Positions 10,650 through 20,628 of a DNA stretch of 64,000 nt are shown here, one piece after another (the stretch's first letter is position 1; each line of letters starts with the position of its first letter). Source of the DNA: Gautieria morchelliformis (Eukaryota; Basidiomycota; Agaricomycetes; Gomphales; Gomphaceae); assembly GCA_015179125.1 (NCBI GenBank), contig WHVA01000072.1, positions 62,001 to 126,000 of the forward strand, written 5' to 3'. A program made the translations under genes and the position numbers. Below the pieces are notes generated by a model. That model made no database searches, was not told the origin of the DNA, and was given only the letters and a program-made list of their open reading frames with translations.

Positions 10650-12645
10650 ACGTTTCAAAATTGTCACACCGTACATAGCCCACGCTTTCCAACGCTTGCT
10701 AGACCGTTTCAATCTCTCTTCAACTCACCCCAACGTCGTTCTTGATATCTCACAGGGCTCACCCATCGGCACCCCTCCTCTTCTGACCGAAACATTCACC
10801 CCCCCAAACATGAAGTCCGCCCTGGACCAACCCAGCATAATAGACGAACACCTGCAGGAAGAAATAGAAGCCGGCCGCATGTCCGGCCCGTTCACCATGG
10901 ATGAGGCGCACACAATTTTCGACGGCCACTTCCGCACCTCACCACTTGGCCTCGTCGAAAAAGAGCCCGGGTCGGGGAAATGGCGACTCATACGCAACGC
11001 CTCGTGCAGAGATCTGCACAACATCTCTGTGAACGACATGCTGAACTCAGATGACTTCCCCACTCGCTGGGGCTCGGCATGGTTAGTTGCACAATATGTA
11101 AGTAAAACTTCATCACCTTCCACACCGGGACACGAGCACAACCCCGCCCACCACGCACGCACACATGCGTCCACCATCCACACATCACGACACCATCACA
11201 CACGCCACACGCGCACAACGTCACCCACGCTCAACACGTCCAACACCCATCTGGCCAACACCCATCCGGGCCCCCCATCTCATCACACCTGCCCACACCG
11301 CACACGGCACCATCACACGCCACCCGCGCACAACGTCACCCACGCTCGACACACCCGACATCCACCCGGGCCCCATCTCAACTCACCTGCCCACACCATT
11401 CACATCGCTCATGCCCATTTGTCACACGAGTTGCTAACTCTTACCACGACAGCTCGCTACAGCTCCACCGGGCACACAGGCAGCCTGCCTTGACCTCCAG
11501 AGAGCATACCATACATGCCCCGTACTCGCCGCGCACAAACGCTACACAGCCGTCACCTGGCGCGACCACATCTACGTCGACCACGTACTTCCCTTCGGAC
11601 TCGCCACGGCAGGCGGCATCCAGGGAGCTATTGCAGACGCGATGGTCGACATATTACAAGGGCTCGGTTTCCACCTCATCTTGCGATGGGTGGATGATTT
11701 TCTTTTCATCCGCGAACCGACGGTCCCAGAGACGCAGCAGACCGCCACACCACCATACACGTACCCATTTGATCTTGCCAGCATCATCGCAGAAACGTTG
11801 CCCCTCGGCGTCCCGTGGCACCCAGTCGAAGTCAAAGGCCGTGACTTCAGCTTCATAGTAGACTATGTGGGTTTCACGTGGGACTTCCACAACCGCACAG
11901 TTGCCATCCCAGAACACAAGCGCATCAAACATTTGAACCGCCTCATCACATACTGCACAGCCCGAGGGTCCAGCTCCACCCTACCATGAAACTCCTCAGC
12001 ACGCTACAGCACATCACGTTCGTCTACACACTCGGCAGATCATACCTCCCCGCGCTTGCGCACATGATCCCCAAGTTCCGAGACAACAGATTCATGTGGC
12101 GCCACATAGACAGACGGGCACGCTCCGATCTGGAATGGTGGGCAGACACTCTCCGCCGGTCAAACACCGCCCGCTCACTGCTCCCCCGCTCCACGACAGA
12201 CCTCGACGTCTGGGTGGACGCATCGACATCTTGGGGCATCGGGCTCACAGTGGGGAACAGATGGGCCGCTTGGCACCTTAGACGGGGCTGGGACCGCGAG
12301 GGCCGTGACATTGGCTGGGCGGAAACGATAGCCGTAGAACTGGCCTCACTGTGGATCCACTCCCAAAATATAGCGGACGCACACGTCCGCGTCAACAGCG
12401 ACAACACTGGCGTAATACATGCACTAGCCAGAGGACGCTCACGCAACGCCCAGCGTAATGCCACAATCCGCCGCATTGCTTTCCTTCTTGAACCCGCCAA
12501 CATCACACTCGATACACGTTACGTACCTTCTGCAGAGAACAAGGCCGACTCCATCTCCCGCGGTGAGATGGGCTCGCCCGACGCGCGTCTCACCATAACT
12601 TTCGCTCTGCCCGCAGAGCTCGCACCACTCCTTGCCTATGCTTAG
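10405..12645 (+). CDS. DIRS-like reverse transcriptase-RNase H, with one intron
   Basis: Copies element RNA into DNA. Exon 1 runs to 11097, the intron is 11098-11452, exon 2 follows. RT blocks: LVEKEPGSGKWRLIRNAS, LNSDDFPTRWG, then after the intron LDLQRAYHTCPV (catalytic D), LPFGLATAGGIQGAIADAM, RWVDDFLFIREP (catalytic DD), DYVGFTWDF. RNase H blocks: DVWVDASTSWGIG (first D), WAETIAVELASLW (E), VNSDNTGVIHAL (D) and SAENKADSISRG (last D). Between the thumb and RNase H the frame shifts by one base near GCCCGAGGGTCC (11960-11968); one more G in that run would restore the frame. The true start is uncertain, because the first 80 residues overlap gag in another frame and look like its shadow; translation may begin after a frameshift. 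Confidence 0.85.
11098..11452 (+). other. intron inside the RT domain, with an internal duplication
   Basis: The donor is GTAAGT after the codons for VAQY; the acceptor is CACGACAG with a perfect GCTAAC branch site about 20 nt before it. Splicing joins two conserved RT blocks in frame. At 355 bp it is far longer than host introns here and strongly C/A biased. It holds two copies of a block of about 115 bp (the word GCGCACAACG recurs at 11211 and 11326). Confidence 0.8.
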
Positions 12646-13915
12646 ACACCGCGAGATCCTAGCTGGGCAATCAGGCTCCAGCTCGCCACACACAGGAGGG
12701 GAGCCTACTGACGACACTCACCTACCGCAGCCTGTGCGCCGGCGGAAACCACGTACGTCGCGTGACCCCAAGAATTTTCTTGCTGCTTCTCCATTACATC
12801 CTCATGTTCTTGCTACCGATCGTGCCATTTCATGGCTTACTCCATATTCCATCGAACGCAGAGTATCCTTACAATCATCTTTTCCACCTGAGCATCTCGA
12901 ACGCATGCGCCAAGTCTGCTCGACCAGCGTAGTCAAGGGCATCCGCCAAGGGTGGGGTGCTGGCATCCTAAGATTCAACCAGTACTGCGATAGTATCAAC
13001 TTGCCCGAGACTGAGCGCATGCCCGCGTCTGAAGTTCTTCTCTCTCTATTTGTCACCAACTGCGGGGCTGGCTCTGTAAGCGAATCATGCATATCTACAT
13101 GGCTCGCTGGCATCCACCGATGGCACCAGATCAACGACGCACCTTGGCACGGGGGCGGCCTCCTAGCTCTTGCAAAGAAAGGTGCCGCGAACGCGGCTCC
13201 CCCTTCTTCTACACGCCTGTCCCGCAACCCCGTCACACTGGCACACATCAAACACCTGCGTGAGAACCTAGACATGACTAATGCCTTCGATGCGGCGGTC
13301 TTCGCTGTAGCCGCCATCTCGTTCTGGGCCTGCTGCCGCTTAGCTGAGCTTACCATCCCATCCCGTAACACCTTCGACCCCCACTTCCACGTCTCGCGCT
13401 CCGCACACATCACCCACGGGGTTGCTAGGCAGGGCCGTCGGTTCACAACCATCCACATACCATTCTCTAAGGTGAAGGGATCCCTTGGCGACGACCTTCA
13501 ACTAATCGACATCGACGACCCTTCCAGTCCCATCACAGCCTTCCATCATCACCTCACTTGCAGCTCGAGACTACCCACTGACGCCCCACTGTTTGCCTTC
13601 GAGACATCTGACGGAGGCTGGGCACCCATGACCAAATCTTGGTTCTTGGAGCGCTGCGCGGAGGTCTGGTCCACATCGCAATTGAGCACAGTCAAGGGGC
13701 ACAGTTTCCGCATCGGAGGCACATCACACCTCCTTCTCATGGGCATCGACCCCTGGATAGTCATGGTTATTGGCCGGTGGACCTCCACGGCATTCCTTCT
13801 GTATTGGAGGCAAATTGAAGAGATACTGCCCAATTTCATCAGCGAAGAGTTTAACTCCGTTTCTTCACTTACTGCCCGCATATCCGAGTTACGCACCAAC
13901 CTACGCCTGAGTTGA
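12632..13915 (+). CDS. DIRS-like tyrosine recombinase
   Basis: Integrates the element by site-specific strand exchange through a Tyr-DNA link. 427 residues, start overlapping the RNase H stop by 14 nt. The core-binding helical domain spans about 90-200 (SVVKGIRQGWGAGILRFNQY). Catalytic set: Arg in ACCRLAELTIPSR (about 236), HSFRIGG (HxxR, about 360), GRW (about 381) and Tyr in FLLYWRQIEE (about 391). All four core residues are in place, so the enzyme looks functional. In fungal gene sets such proteins are often annotated as DNA breaking-rejoining enzymes; here the RT neighbour shows it belongs to a retroelement rather than to a host gene or a Crypton. Confidence 0.9.
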   Translation: MPMLRHREILAGQSGSSSPHTGGEPTDDTHLPQPVRRRKPRTSRDPKNFLAASPLHPHVLATDRAISWLTPYSIERRVSLQSSFPPEHLERMRQVCSTSVVKGIRQGWGAGILRFNQYCDSINLPETERMPASEVLLSLFVTNCGAGSVSESCISTWLAGIHRWHQINDAPWHGGGLLALAKKGAANAAPPSSTRLSRNPVTLAHIKHLRENLDMTNAFDAAVFAVAAISFWACCRLAELTIPSRNTFDPHFHVSRSAHITHGVARQGRRFTTIHIPFSKVKGSLGDDLQLIDIDDPSSPITAFHHHLTCSSRLPTDAPLFAFETSDGGWAPMTKSWFLERCAEVWSTSQLSTVKGHSFRIGGTSHLLLMGIDPWIVMVIGRWTSTAFLLYWRQIEEILPNFISEEFNSVSSLTARISELRTNLRLS

Positions 13916-14904
13916 AATAGATTCATTCTCTCACACCGCACTCGTTACGCATATCGCAGAGTTTAGGGGTGCGCGAGTATTGACGACTATACTCACGGTC
14001 CGATGCGATTTATGGCTGGTGGTATAGCCTACCACATCCTCGCGCTTGAGGCTTGTCGGCCTCGGACTTATTCCGGCACAATCACGTGACCTTGTGGACG
14101 TGTTGTGGGTTGCATATCCTCAGGGACCTGCAACTGGAAGTTCCCGCTCTCCGGCGGATTCCGCGGATCTTGTCCCTGCCCGACAAATCCCTCTCCCCCC
14201 AAACTCGGCGAAAATACCCATTCTACAGGGCTGGGTAGTTGTCGCCTACATCTTACGTTTACCTATCCATTAATCAGCGCTCCAAACCGTAGTGATTTAG
14301 AACACCCTAGCTGCTCGGCCTTCAAGTGTGCCGATATGGAGTTCGACCTCACAACCGACCTCAAGGAAGAGGAAGAGGAGGAGGAAGATGTCCTAATAGT
14401 ATATTGTGACATCTGGAGGAGAGCTGAATGTGGTGGTATCTCAGTTTCGTATTGGGTGGAGGAGCACTAGATTCTACTAATGTCCAGTTTGGATATACTT
14501 AAGTTATTTATTGTTTTTTTTTTCTTTTTTTTTTTTTTTCACATTTATTCGCCCACAAATTCTGGATACACGTTGAGATGGTGTACAGACATTCAACCTC
14601 ATCTTCTCCTGGTTCACACTCGTAAGTTTTCCCTCGTTCGCTAGCGATCATGGAATGGTTCGTGCGGGGTTGCCTGCGTAGGGCTAGCGTAACTTATATT
14701 GCATTTGTATGTCGGCCTATGGTGTGATTCCGTCTTGTACCACAGACCTTACAACCCTTCGTATCAGAGCATCGTCAGTAATGCATTAGAGGATCCAAGT
14801 TTTCTATTGGAGGATAGATTAATGTCCTCAACACAACATTGAGTTTCTTCTACCTAGGCTCTTATTAGTCAAGTGTTTCGGGAGCAAACCCGAAAAGGGA
14901 TCTT
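13916..14904. other. right flank of the DIRS-like element, no gene supported
   Basis: Should contain the right end of the DIRS-like element (expected split or inverted repeats), but I could not match it to the left flank by eye. The open frames at 14046-14470 are not protein-like. A run of T at 14514-14539 is listed separately. Confidence 0.4.
14514..14539 (-). repeat. T-rich run, possible poly(A) tail of a minus-strand retroposon
   Basis: T7 + T3 C T15 followed on the plus strand by CACATTTATTCG, so that the minus strand reads AATAAATGTG then A-run. The same order (AATAAA, a few bases, poly(A)) ends the retroposon at 16971, but no head could be found for this one. Confidence 0.3.
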
Positions 14905-15760
14905 CGCTGTCAAATAGGTTTGGAACAGCAAAAAAAATCTAGGAAGGGGGTCTGGACCTCCTAGATGTTGCATTTAGGATCGTGTGTTCGCCATCGGCAG
15001 GGCTTGAATCAGTCATGTGATCATCGGCTCGATCGGAGCGGGTATCCGAATGATCTAGAACTACGAATTTAGAAATTTGGGCACGGATAGTCACCCATTA
15101 ATGGATGACTATCTGTAGTCCTAAAAACCTAAATCCAAAGTTCTAAGATGAGTGACACACGACAGCTGTCAGATTTAGACCAGTAGCTCGAACCGTAAGA
15201 CCAAAATCTAATTTTCAGTTAACCTGTCACCGGCTGCACACGGCAGCTCGTTTACCGAGCTCCGAGGACTTGGTACGGACTAATTAGTGGCTGAGATGGA
15301 CCGAGAGGGAATATGGGGGGGACGGTATGCCGTTCTGGGATGAGCTGTCAAATAACTGTCAAATTTAAATGAAATAAAACGTTTAGGACTGCGAAAAAAG
15401 TTTAGGACAGGGGGGAGGAGGCCATCCTAAACGAAGGGTTTAGGACGACGTTGGGTTGATCGGCGGAGTTTCAACGCACTTCTCTGTCATTGGCTAATGG
15501 CCGGCATGATGTTCCGGAAGATTTAGGACACATTATTTAGGATTTTAGGTCTACGGATAGTCATCCAATATCTGTTAAGCCCAAATTCCTAAATTCGTGG
15601 TTCTAAATCCTTCGGATACCTGCTCCGGTCGTTAGCCGATGATCGATATCGATTGATCATGATCGCACGACTGATTCAAGTCCCGCCAATAGCGAACTCC
15701 TAAACGCAATGTCCGGACCCCCTCCCAGATTTTTTTTGCTGTTCCAAACCTTACCCCCCA
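14905..15760. repeat. cluster of diverged inverted repeats (MITE/foldback-like)
   Basis: The left arm (about 14917-15056) and the right arm (about 15590-15755) are inverted copies: shared words include GGAACAGCAAAAAAAATCT, GACTTGAATCAGTC versus GGCTTGAATCAGTC, GAGCGGGTATCCGAA versus GGAGCAGGTATCCGAA, and ACGAATTTAGAAATTTGGGC. Two local palindrome centres lie near 15100 (AGTCACCCATTAATGGATGACT-like) and 15565. A further direct copy of the left-arm start lies at 15345-15480. No coding potential. This fits a non-autonomous DNA element that has inserted into itself; no target duplication could be seen. Confidence 0.6.
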
Positions 15761-16573
15761 TGAGAATCCACACTGCTCTACGTCGTGGCAAATCGTACCT
15801 ACAACCGAAATGCCACAGAATTCATGCTCTGGCAGTACGCAATTGGACCACATCCATTGTACATTCTTCGTGAGTTAATTGCAGTAGAATTCTGAAAATT
15901 TCCTAGCGGTCCGATCTGGATCAGACCACATCGACTCCCAGTGTCCCTGTTGCTTACAGCCGCCGTTCAGGAAGATGCTACCTGTAAATAGACATTAAGT
16001 AAGAATCACAAGTAACTGCGGGCACATACCGAAATCGTAGAAGAAGAGGATGGAATGCTACGAGATTGGCTGCGAGTGGTGCCATTCATCTTCAGTTCGA
16101 CGCGCTTTTTGTTACTGATACTCAGGCTAGTGCGAGGCCGGTAGCAAAGTTAATGGAAAGAATTCACATAAGAAACACCAAACTCACCTGGAATTGTTCA
16201 GGATCACAAGCCATGGTGTATGCAGCGGTGACAGCATCAGAGTTTATTTGTAGAGATTAGTGAATACGCACCGTAGGGAGCTTCTACTAGTAATGAGATG
16301 TTTTGGGATTCCCTGAGTGTTTCATGCGAAGCAGTCCCAATAATATATATCAAATGTGGATTTGGAGTGCTATTGAGCAGCATATACGAGGTTTCTCATC
16401 CTTAGTGCTCATAGGGTGAGGGGAGTTTACGTTGTCATGCAGAGGTTAGGTGCGATGATGGCCACTTGCGTCACTTGTTCCCGCCAACCTCATGTCATGG
16501 TGACTAGAGTAGGACACTGGAGAATCTTCTCGTCCAAATGGGATGGAAATGCGGCTGTGAGTTGACTGGGACT
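15761..16573. other. intergenic, no gene supported
   Basis: Only short open frames without recognisable features. The sequence lies between the inverted-repeat cluster and the palindrome at 16574. Confidence 0.4.
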
Positions 16574-16620
16574 GTGTTGTGTTGCTGCAGTTCCTTGAAG
16601 GAACCGCAGCAACACAACAC
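16574..16620. repeat. 47-nt near-perfect palindrome
   Basis: Arms GTGTTGTGTTGCTGC-A-GTTCCTT and AAGGAAC-C-GCAGCAACACAACAC surround a single G at 16597. Of 23 pairs only one (A/C) mismatches. It cannot fold into a normal hairpin without opening some centre pairs, but would extrude as a cruciform. Its position in a gene-free stretch, with no downstream T run, argues against a simple terminator. Confidence 0.8.
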
Positions 16621-16799
16621 TTCCTTGCAGATAAGACGGCAGCCTGCGGGTGTGTGAGAGACCTAGGCTCATATTGGATAGATAAATAGCTATAACTATC
16701 TGAGCTGAGCTGAACGTGGTATGATTCATACGCATGGTGGGAGATATCATGGTACTTGAGAAGAGAACACGATGTGTCACATAGTCACAAGTCAGATTA

Positions 16800-16962
16800 C
16801 AAGTAAGGCGCGTCCCAATGGCGTGTATTTCTCCGAGCTGAACACTTTACGAACCACCTCGCTCTGAGTTTGATACGCTCTGCAGTTGTCCTTGCCAATT
16901 CGGCCATTTCAACCTGTGACTCTAATTGGGTAATCCTGGTCTCATATTGCCGGCGCAGCTTG

Positions 16963-16993
<31 letters not shown>

Positions 16994-17960
16994 TTTGAAT
17001 TCCATTTATTATACTGCCACCTTGGGGCCGGGCCCTATATAGGCAGTCTCTACCTGGAACGCAAAATAGAGTAATCAAAGTGTTTTTACATGCTAGGGTA
17101 TCGTAGTTACCGAAGTAAGCCAGAGATATGCTGGCACCAACATAGGATACTTCCTGTTTGTTTACAATGCCTAATCACCTTAGATACATATCAGTACTGG
17201 TCAGTTTCAGTAGGTCTTATATGCCAGATGGAAGTCCAGGAGCCTCGTAATCCTAACACTTATCAACACCTATCGGTGGGGTGTGTTAGTAATCAGGACG
17301 ATGACACCGCCGAGGCAGAGCCGGCACGCATTTAGCCGGAGGTTCGAGATCGCTCTCGACCCCGGGTTACTGGTGCACCGGCATCGCATCGGCACAGCAG
17401 CTCGAAGAGATTGGTAATATAGGAACATCATAATTAGTATATAAGGACAGATGATCTTGTACAGATCGTAGAATAACAGATTATTATATCTCCTTCGTCC
17501 CACAGGGTGAACCATTGTAGTAATTACTGCTACAAATGGAGGGGGGGGATTCAAACCTGGAGGCTCTCCCTTCGCGTGATCCCAAACGGGCGCTTGGTTT
17601 GGGTCAGTTCCACCTGCGCTAACCCGCCTCGGGAAGGGCATTGTGAGAGTGGCCAGTTCGGTCTCCAGATACGTTTTGGATCGCTTTATGACATCAACTG
17701 GCTGAGATTCGTCCGCCAGTTGGTTTTGGGAGTTGCTGAGTTAGCATGGCCTTCTGCCGCTCTTGCGCTCTTCCTTTTCCATGGCACGGAGCTCCGCTCG
17801 CCCTCGTTCTGCATCACGAGCCAGGTCCTCCGCCTCACCGGAGAGACGAGTTTTAGTTTTCTCCAACGACCGTGTGGGCGGTGACATGGTACGCGTACGC
17901 GGCGATCGCGCTCGCGAGCGCGAGCATGGGGCTGCAGGGGGAGCATGGGGAAGAAGCTCA
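16800..17960 (-). pseudogene. decayed coiled-coil gene resembling a myosin-II tail, split by a retroposon
   Basis: Two coiled-coil pieces read on the minus strand. The upstream piece (about 17890-17640) has SLEKTKTRLSGEAEDLARD and ERGRAELRAMEKEERK; the downstream piece (about 16961-16840) has ALPKLRRQYETRITQLESQ and ELARTTAERIKLR. The word LEKTKTRLSGEAEDL is close to the LEKTKxRLxGEVEDL word of class II myosin tails. Between the pieces lies the 660-bp retroposon, flanked by a copied 9-bp site. Even without it the frame is broken near 17750-17700. No motor domain is present in the window, so this is a fragment, perhaps a dispersed copy. The family call is an inference from short words only. 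Confidence 0.5.
16971..17630 (-). mobile_element. tRNA-headed retroposon (SINE-like) with target site duplication
   Basis: On the minus strand the element begins with a tRNA-like head: an A box TAGCGCAGGTG (plus positions 17611-17621), which fits TRGYNNARNNG, and about 50 nt later a B box GGTTTGAATCC (17548-17558), one mismatch from GGTTCGANTCC. It ends with AATAAATGGAATTC and 26 A (plus-strand T run 16971-16996). Both sides carry the same 9 bp, GGGAAGGGC (16962-16970 and 17631-17639). Length 660 bp is long for a SINE; the middle part is of unknown origin. No protein is encoded, so it must have used another element's machinery. Confidence 0.75.
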
Positions 17961-17964
17961 GCAC

Positions 17965-19086
17965 GGGGTTCGCACGACCGGTGTGGCGTGCTATGCGCGT
18001 CTCTTCCTCCTCTTACCGTACTGACCCGCCCGCGCTGGCGCCCGCAGTCGTGCTCACGTCCGTCTGGCTGAACCTCCTCGGCCCCCCGCTCCCCAAGCCC
18101 GCGCCCTCCCTCGCGCTCTACCGCACCGACACTTACGATGACACACGACGACACGTAAGACGCCCTCCCCGGCGGCGCCCCGCACCCATCCACGCGCACC
18201 CTCAAAACAACCTGCGTGCAGCCCCTCATCGCTGGGCCCATAAATATCATGAACCGTGCAATCAATTTGGCATTCCAAGTCCTTGGAGTAGGCATGTACT
18301 CGGGATCGACGTTGTCCCTGTTAAGTATAAGCCGTTAGTTCTGATCAACAAGACGATGCAAGAGATTTGATTCGAGAGGATGAACTGACCAAGGAGTTGA
18401 CTGAGGGAAACCATAGAGCAGATTTTGCAAAGGCAGCTGAAGCGGGAGAATTGGTTGATAAGGCAACCATGCCGAAGCAACTAAGTTTCAACAAGCATCA
18501 GTTTCGTTCGTTCAAGTGAGAGTTTCTTGAAACAAAGCTGCGACTCACCAAGAACAGAGAATTTATTACCAAAGTTGGATGAGGTGGTCACCTTGATGTG
18601 ATGAAACCATCATCGATTCATCGTCAGTCCCAGCCTTGATATTTGTGAACAAGGAAACGAGGAGAGTAATCACGTCAACCGCCTTAAAAAAATCCTCCTC
18701 GCCCCGCGAGGTGTGCGGTTGTTGAAGGCAAACCTCTTGTATATGGGATCCAATGTGACGTGTGTAGGATACGCACACGCACACGCCCGCCAGGAAATAT
18801 TTCCAGGAATTTTGCGAACGCGTGAAAGTCCGAGCAGAATCGTGTGCTGCCGTTTTCGGACAGACAAGCCCGGACTTGTATTTTGGGCATGTAAATTTGT
18901 ATGATGTCCGAGGAGAGTCGATACGCCCTGGGATTTGGCTCGGCAAGTCGATTTTGCTCGATCCTCGTGGGGGCCCTAATTAGCTAAAACCTCCAGCCAT
19001 AGCAAATGTACAAGTACGACTCGGAGCGAGAATTCGAGAGTACATCCCAGCGTCGTAACCATGTATACAGCACAATCTCATTAGGC
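17965..19086. other. no secure gene; possible membrane-protein fragment
   Basis: On the plus strand about 17945-18330 two pieces could be spliced at GTAAGA (18154) to TGCAG (18219): one with SVWLNLLGPPLPKPAPSLAL and one with AFQVLGVGMYSGSTLSL. They look membrane-associated but I recognise no family and see no continuation, so it may be a gene relic. The rest, up to the dehydrogenase at 19087, shows nothing. Confidence 0.3.
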
Positions 19087-20080
19087 TTATAGCCTCCATG
19101 GCAGCCGTCCTGCTCCACTGAGCCTCACCGTTTCCCCGTTCACATATCCACACTCGAGAACCCACCTCACAGTTTCCGCAAATTCCTCGCCCTTCCCAAA
19201 CCGTCGCGGAAACACCAGCTCGCGCTCGAGCGACTGACGAGTCTTGTCCGGCATCCGCGCCGTCATGTTCGACTCGAACGACCCCGGTGCAATTGTGTTT
19301 ACCTGCGCTATAGTCAGCACGGCGTAGCAGTCAACCCCACCCCAGCGTGGACGTACCCTGATCCCGTAGCGAGCAAGGTCCCGCGCCAGAGGCAGCGTCA
19401 TAGAACGTATCGCCCCCTTGCTTGCAGCGTAAGCCGCCTGCCCTGTCTGTCCCTCAAACTACGCCCGGTGAGCCATGGTCGATCATTAACACGCTCAGCA
19501 ACTCACAGCAGCAGCACTCGACACCATGACGACCGCCCCCCGCTCCCCATCGTCCCCCTCCGGCGGCACATTCACGAGGTGCTGACACACCATCCTTGTC
19601 AAGTCAAACGTCCCCGCCACATTCACATCCAGCGTGTACTTGTACAGACCCAGCGACAACGGGGAGCCACTCGCGTTTATCACCTGTACCATGCCACCGT
19701 CATCAGTGAGCCCTTGCTAGGCACGCCAGCAGGCACGCACCTTGCCCACCGTCGCTATCCCCGCAGCATTTACCACGCCGCCCAGCACCGCCCCCGTCTC
19801 CTTCGCCCACGCCACGCTCCCCTCCACCGCACGCCTCACATCCTCGGTGTTAGCGACGTCCGTCTTCAAGAATCGTGTCCTGTCCTGCGAAAGGCCAGCA
19901 GGCGGTGGCGCAAGGTCGAGAATCGCCACGTAGGCCCCATGCGCAAGGAGGTCGCGCACAGTCGCCAGGCCGAGGCCAGAGGATCTGCGAACATGAAGAG
20001 TTAATCACAGGCAATGATTCTCTATCATTGGCCGTAGCGAACCCGCCAGAAACCACCAAGGTACGGTTCTCGAGTTTCAT
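19087..20080 (-). CDS. short-chain dehydrogenase/reductase (classical SDR)
   Basis: NAD(P)-dependent oxidoreductase, patterned like type-2 3-hydroxyacyl-CoA dehydrogenases (HSD17B10 group). Five exons: 20080-20043, 19984-19741, 19683-19507, 19458-19357, 19302-19087; 777 nt, 258 residues, all in frame. The cofactor motif SGGSSGLGLATVRDLL is split by intron 1. Then LDLA (end of strand 2), NAAGIA (NNAG site), the catalytic Ser in VMVSSAAA, YAASK (YxxxK) with the Tyr and Lys, and NTIAPGSFES (the PG motif). The end GYVNGETVRLSGAGRL is the usual C-terminal strand. An upstream in-frame start at 20107 would add nine residues; the shorter form puts the first strand at the N-terminus as normal. Substrate is not evident. 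Confidence 0.92.
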
Positions 20081-20628
20081 ACTGGTGAGGCAGAGAATAA
20101 GCTGCACTTGGCATGTGATTATCGCCGATGTTATCTAATCAGACAAGCCTTCCCATACGCTGCCTCAGTCGACTTGTTCTCGCAGGACGGACTCCACATG
20201 TCACACTTACTAGTATCGACATTCGCTCTTCCGGCTTCTTGTGCTTCGGCAGACAGATGTACTCGAGGCTGTGGGATGCCGCAGCCTTTGGGGGACGACG
20301 TCGCCGCATCTTAGAGGGCGGTGATGTCAAGGGACAACCCGCAGACCACTGCCATGCATGTTCTAGAAGCTAGAGGCAAGGAGAGCACACCTTTCTTTTA
20401 CTCAGGTGGTCAAAGATGATATATGTCCACTAAAAATCATATGTGTGTATGATATTAACGGCATTTCCGAATAAAGATAATCGATGAGTCGCGAAAGAGA
20501 CACGCCCATGATGCATGGCTTTGCGTCAATTCGATGCATGCTGGTACATTGGATCCGTGCTCGCTGGTGTGTCAATGCGACGCAGGTTGAACGAATGGCT
20601 CGAAGAGTACATAAGCAGTCCGGCGCCT
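20081..20628. other. intergenic between dehydrogenase and GRX5
   Basis: Shared 5' region of two divergent genes (dehydrogenase start 20080, GRX5 start about 20629). No further gene or motif seen. Confidence 0.5.

Larger units (their letters stand above)
9188..13915 (+). mobile_element. DIRS-like (tyrosine recombinase) retrotransposon, near complete
   Basis: Three coding blocks follow each other in the order typical of the DIRS order: gag with a CCHC knuckle (9468-10649), reverse transcriptase plus RNase H (10405-12645, one intron), and a tyrosine recombinase (12632-13915) in place of a DDE integrase. No long direct terminal repeats flank it, as expected: DIRS elements end in inverted or split repeats, and I could not fix those ends by eye. 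RT uses WVDD instead of YVDD, which occurs in this group. The frames are open except for one missing base in pol near 11965 and an uncertain gag start. I see no methyltransferase-like domain. The element could be young; copy number elsewhere is unknown. Confidence 0.85.

Noticed and set aside
10521..11224. Minus-strand open frames of 63-152 codons opposite the RT
   Set aside because: Mirror frames of a GC-rich coding region; no independent motif.
11098..11452. C/A-rich repeats as a CRISPR-like or regulatory array
   Set aside because: Only two long diverged copies, no constant repeat with unique spacers, and strong intron signals at both ends.
9188..13915. Element taken for Gypsy or for a Crypton
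   Set aside because: The tyrosine recombinase rules out Gypsy; the reverse transcriptase and RNase H rule out a Crypton.
17545..17630. A genuine tRNA gene on the minus strand
   Set aside because: The two boxes fit, but the stems do not pair into a full cloverleaf and the sequence is the head of a retroposon with poly(A) and target duplication.
17741..18295. 184-codon open frame as one gene
   Set aside because: Only its last 45 codons look like protein (the coiled-coil relic); the rest is GC-rich sequence without any pattern.
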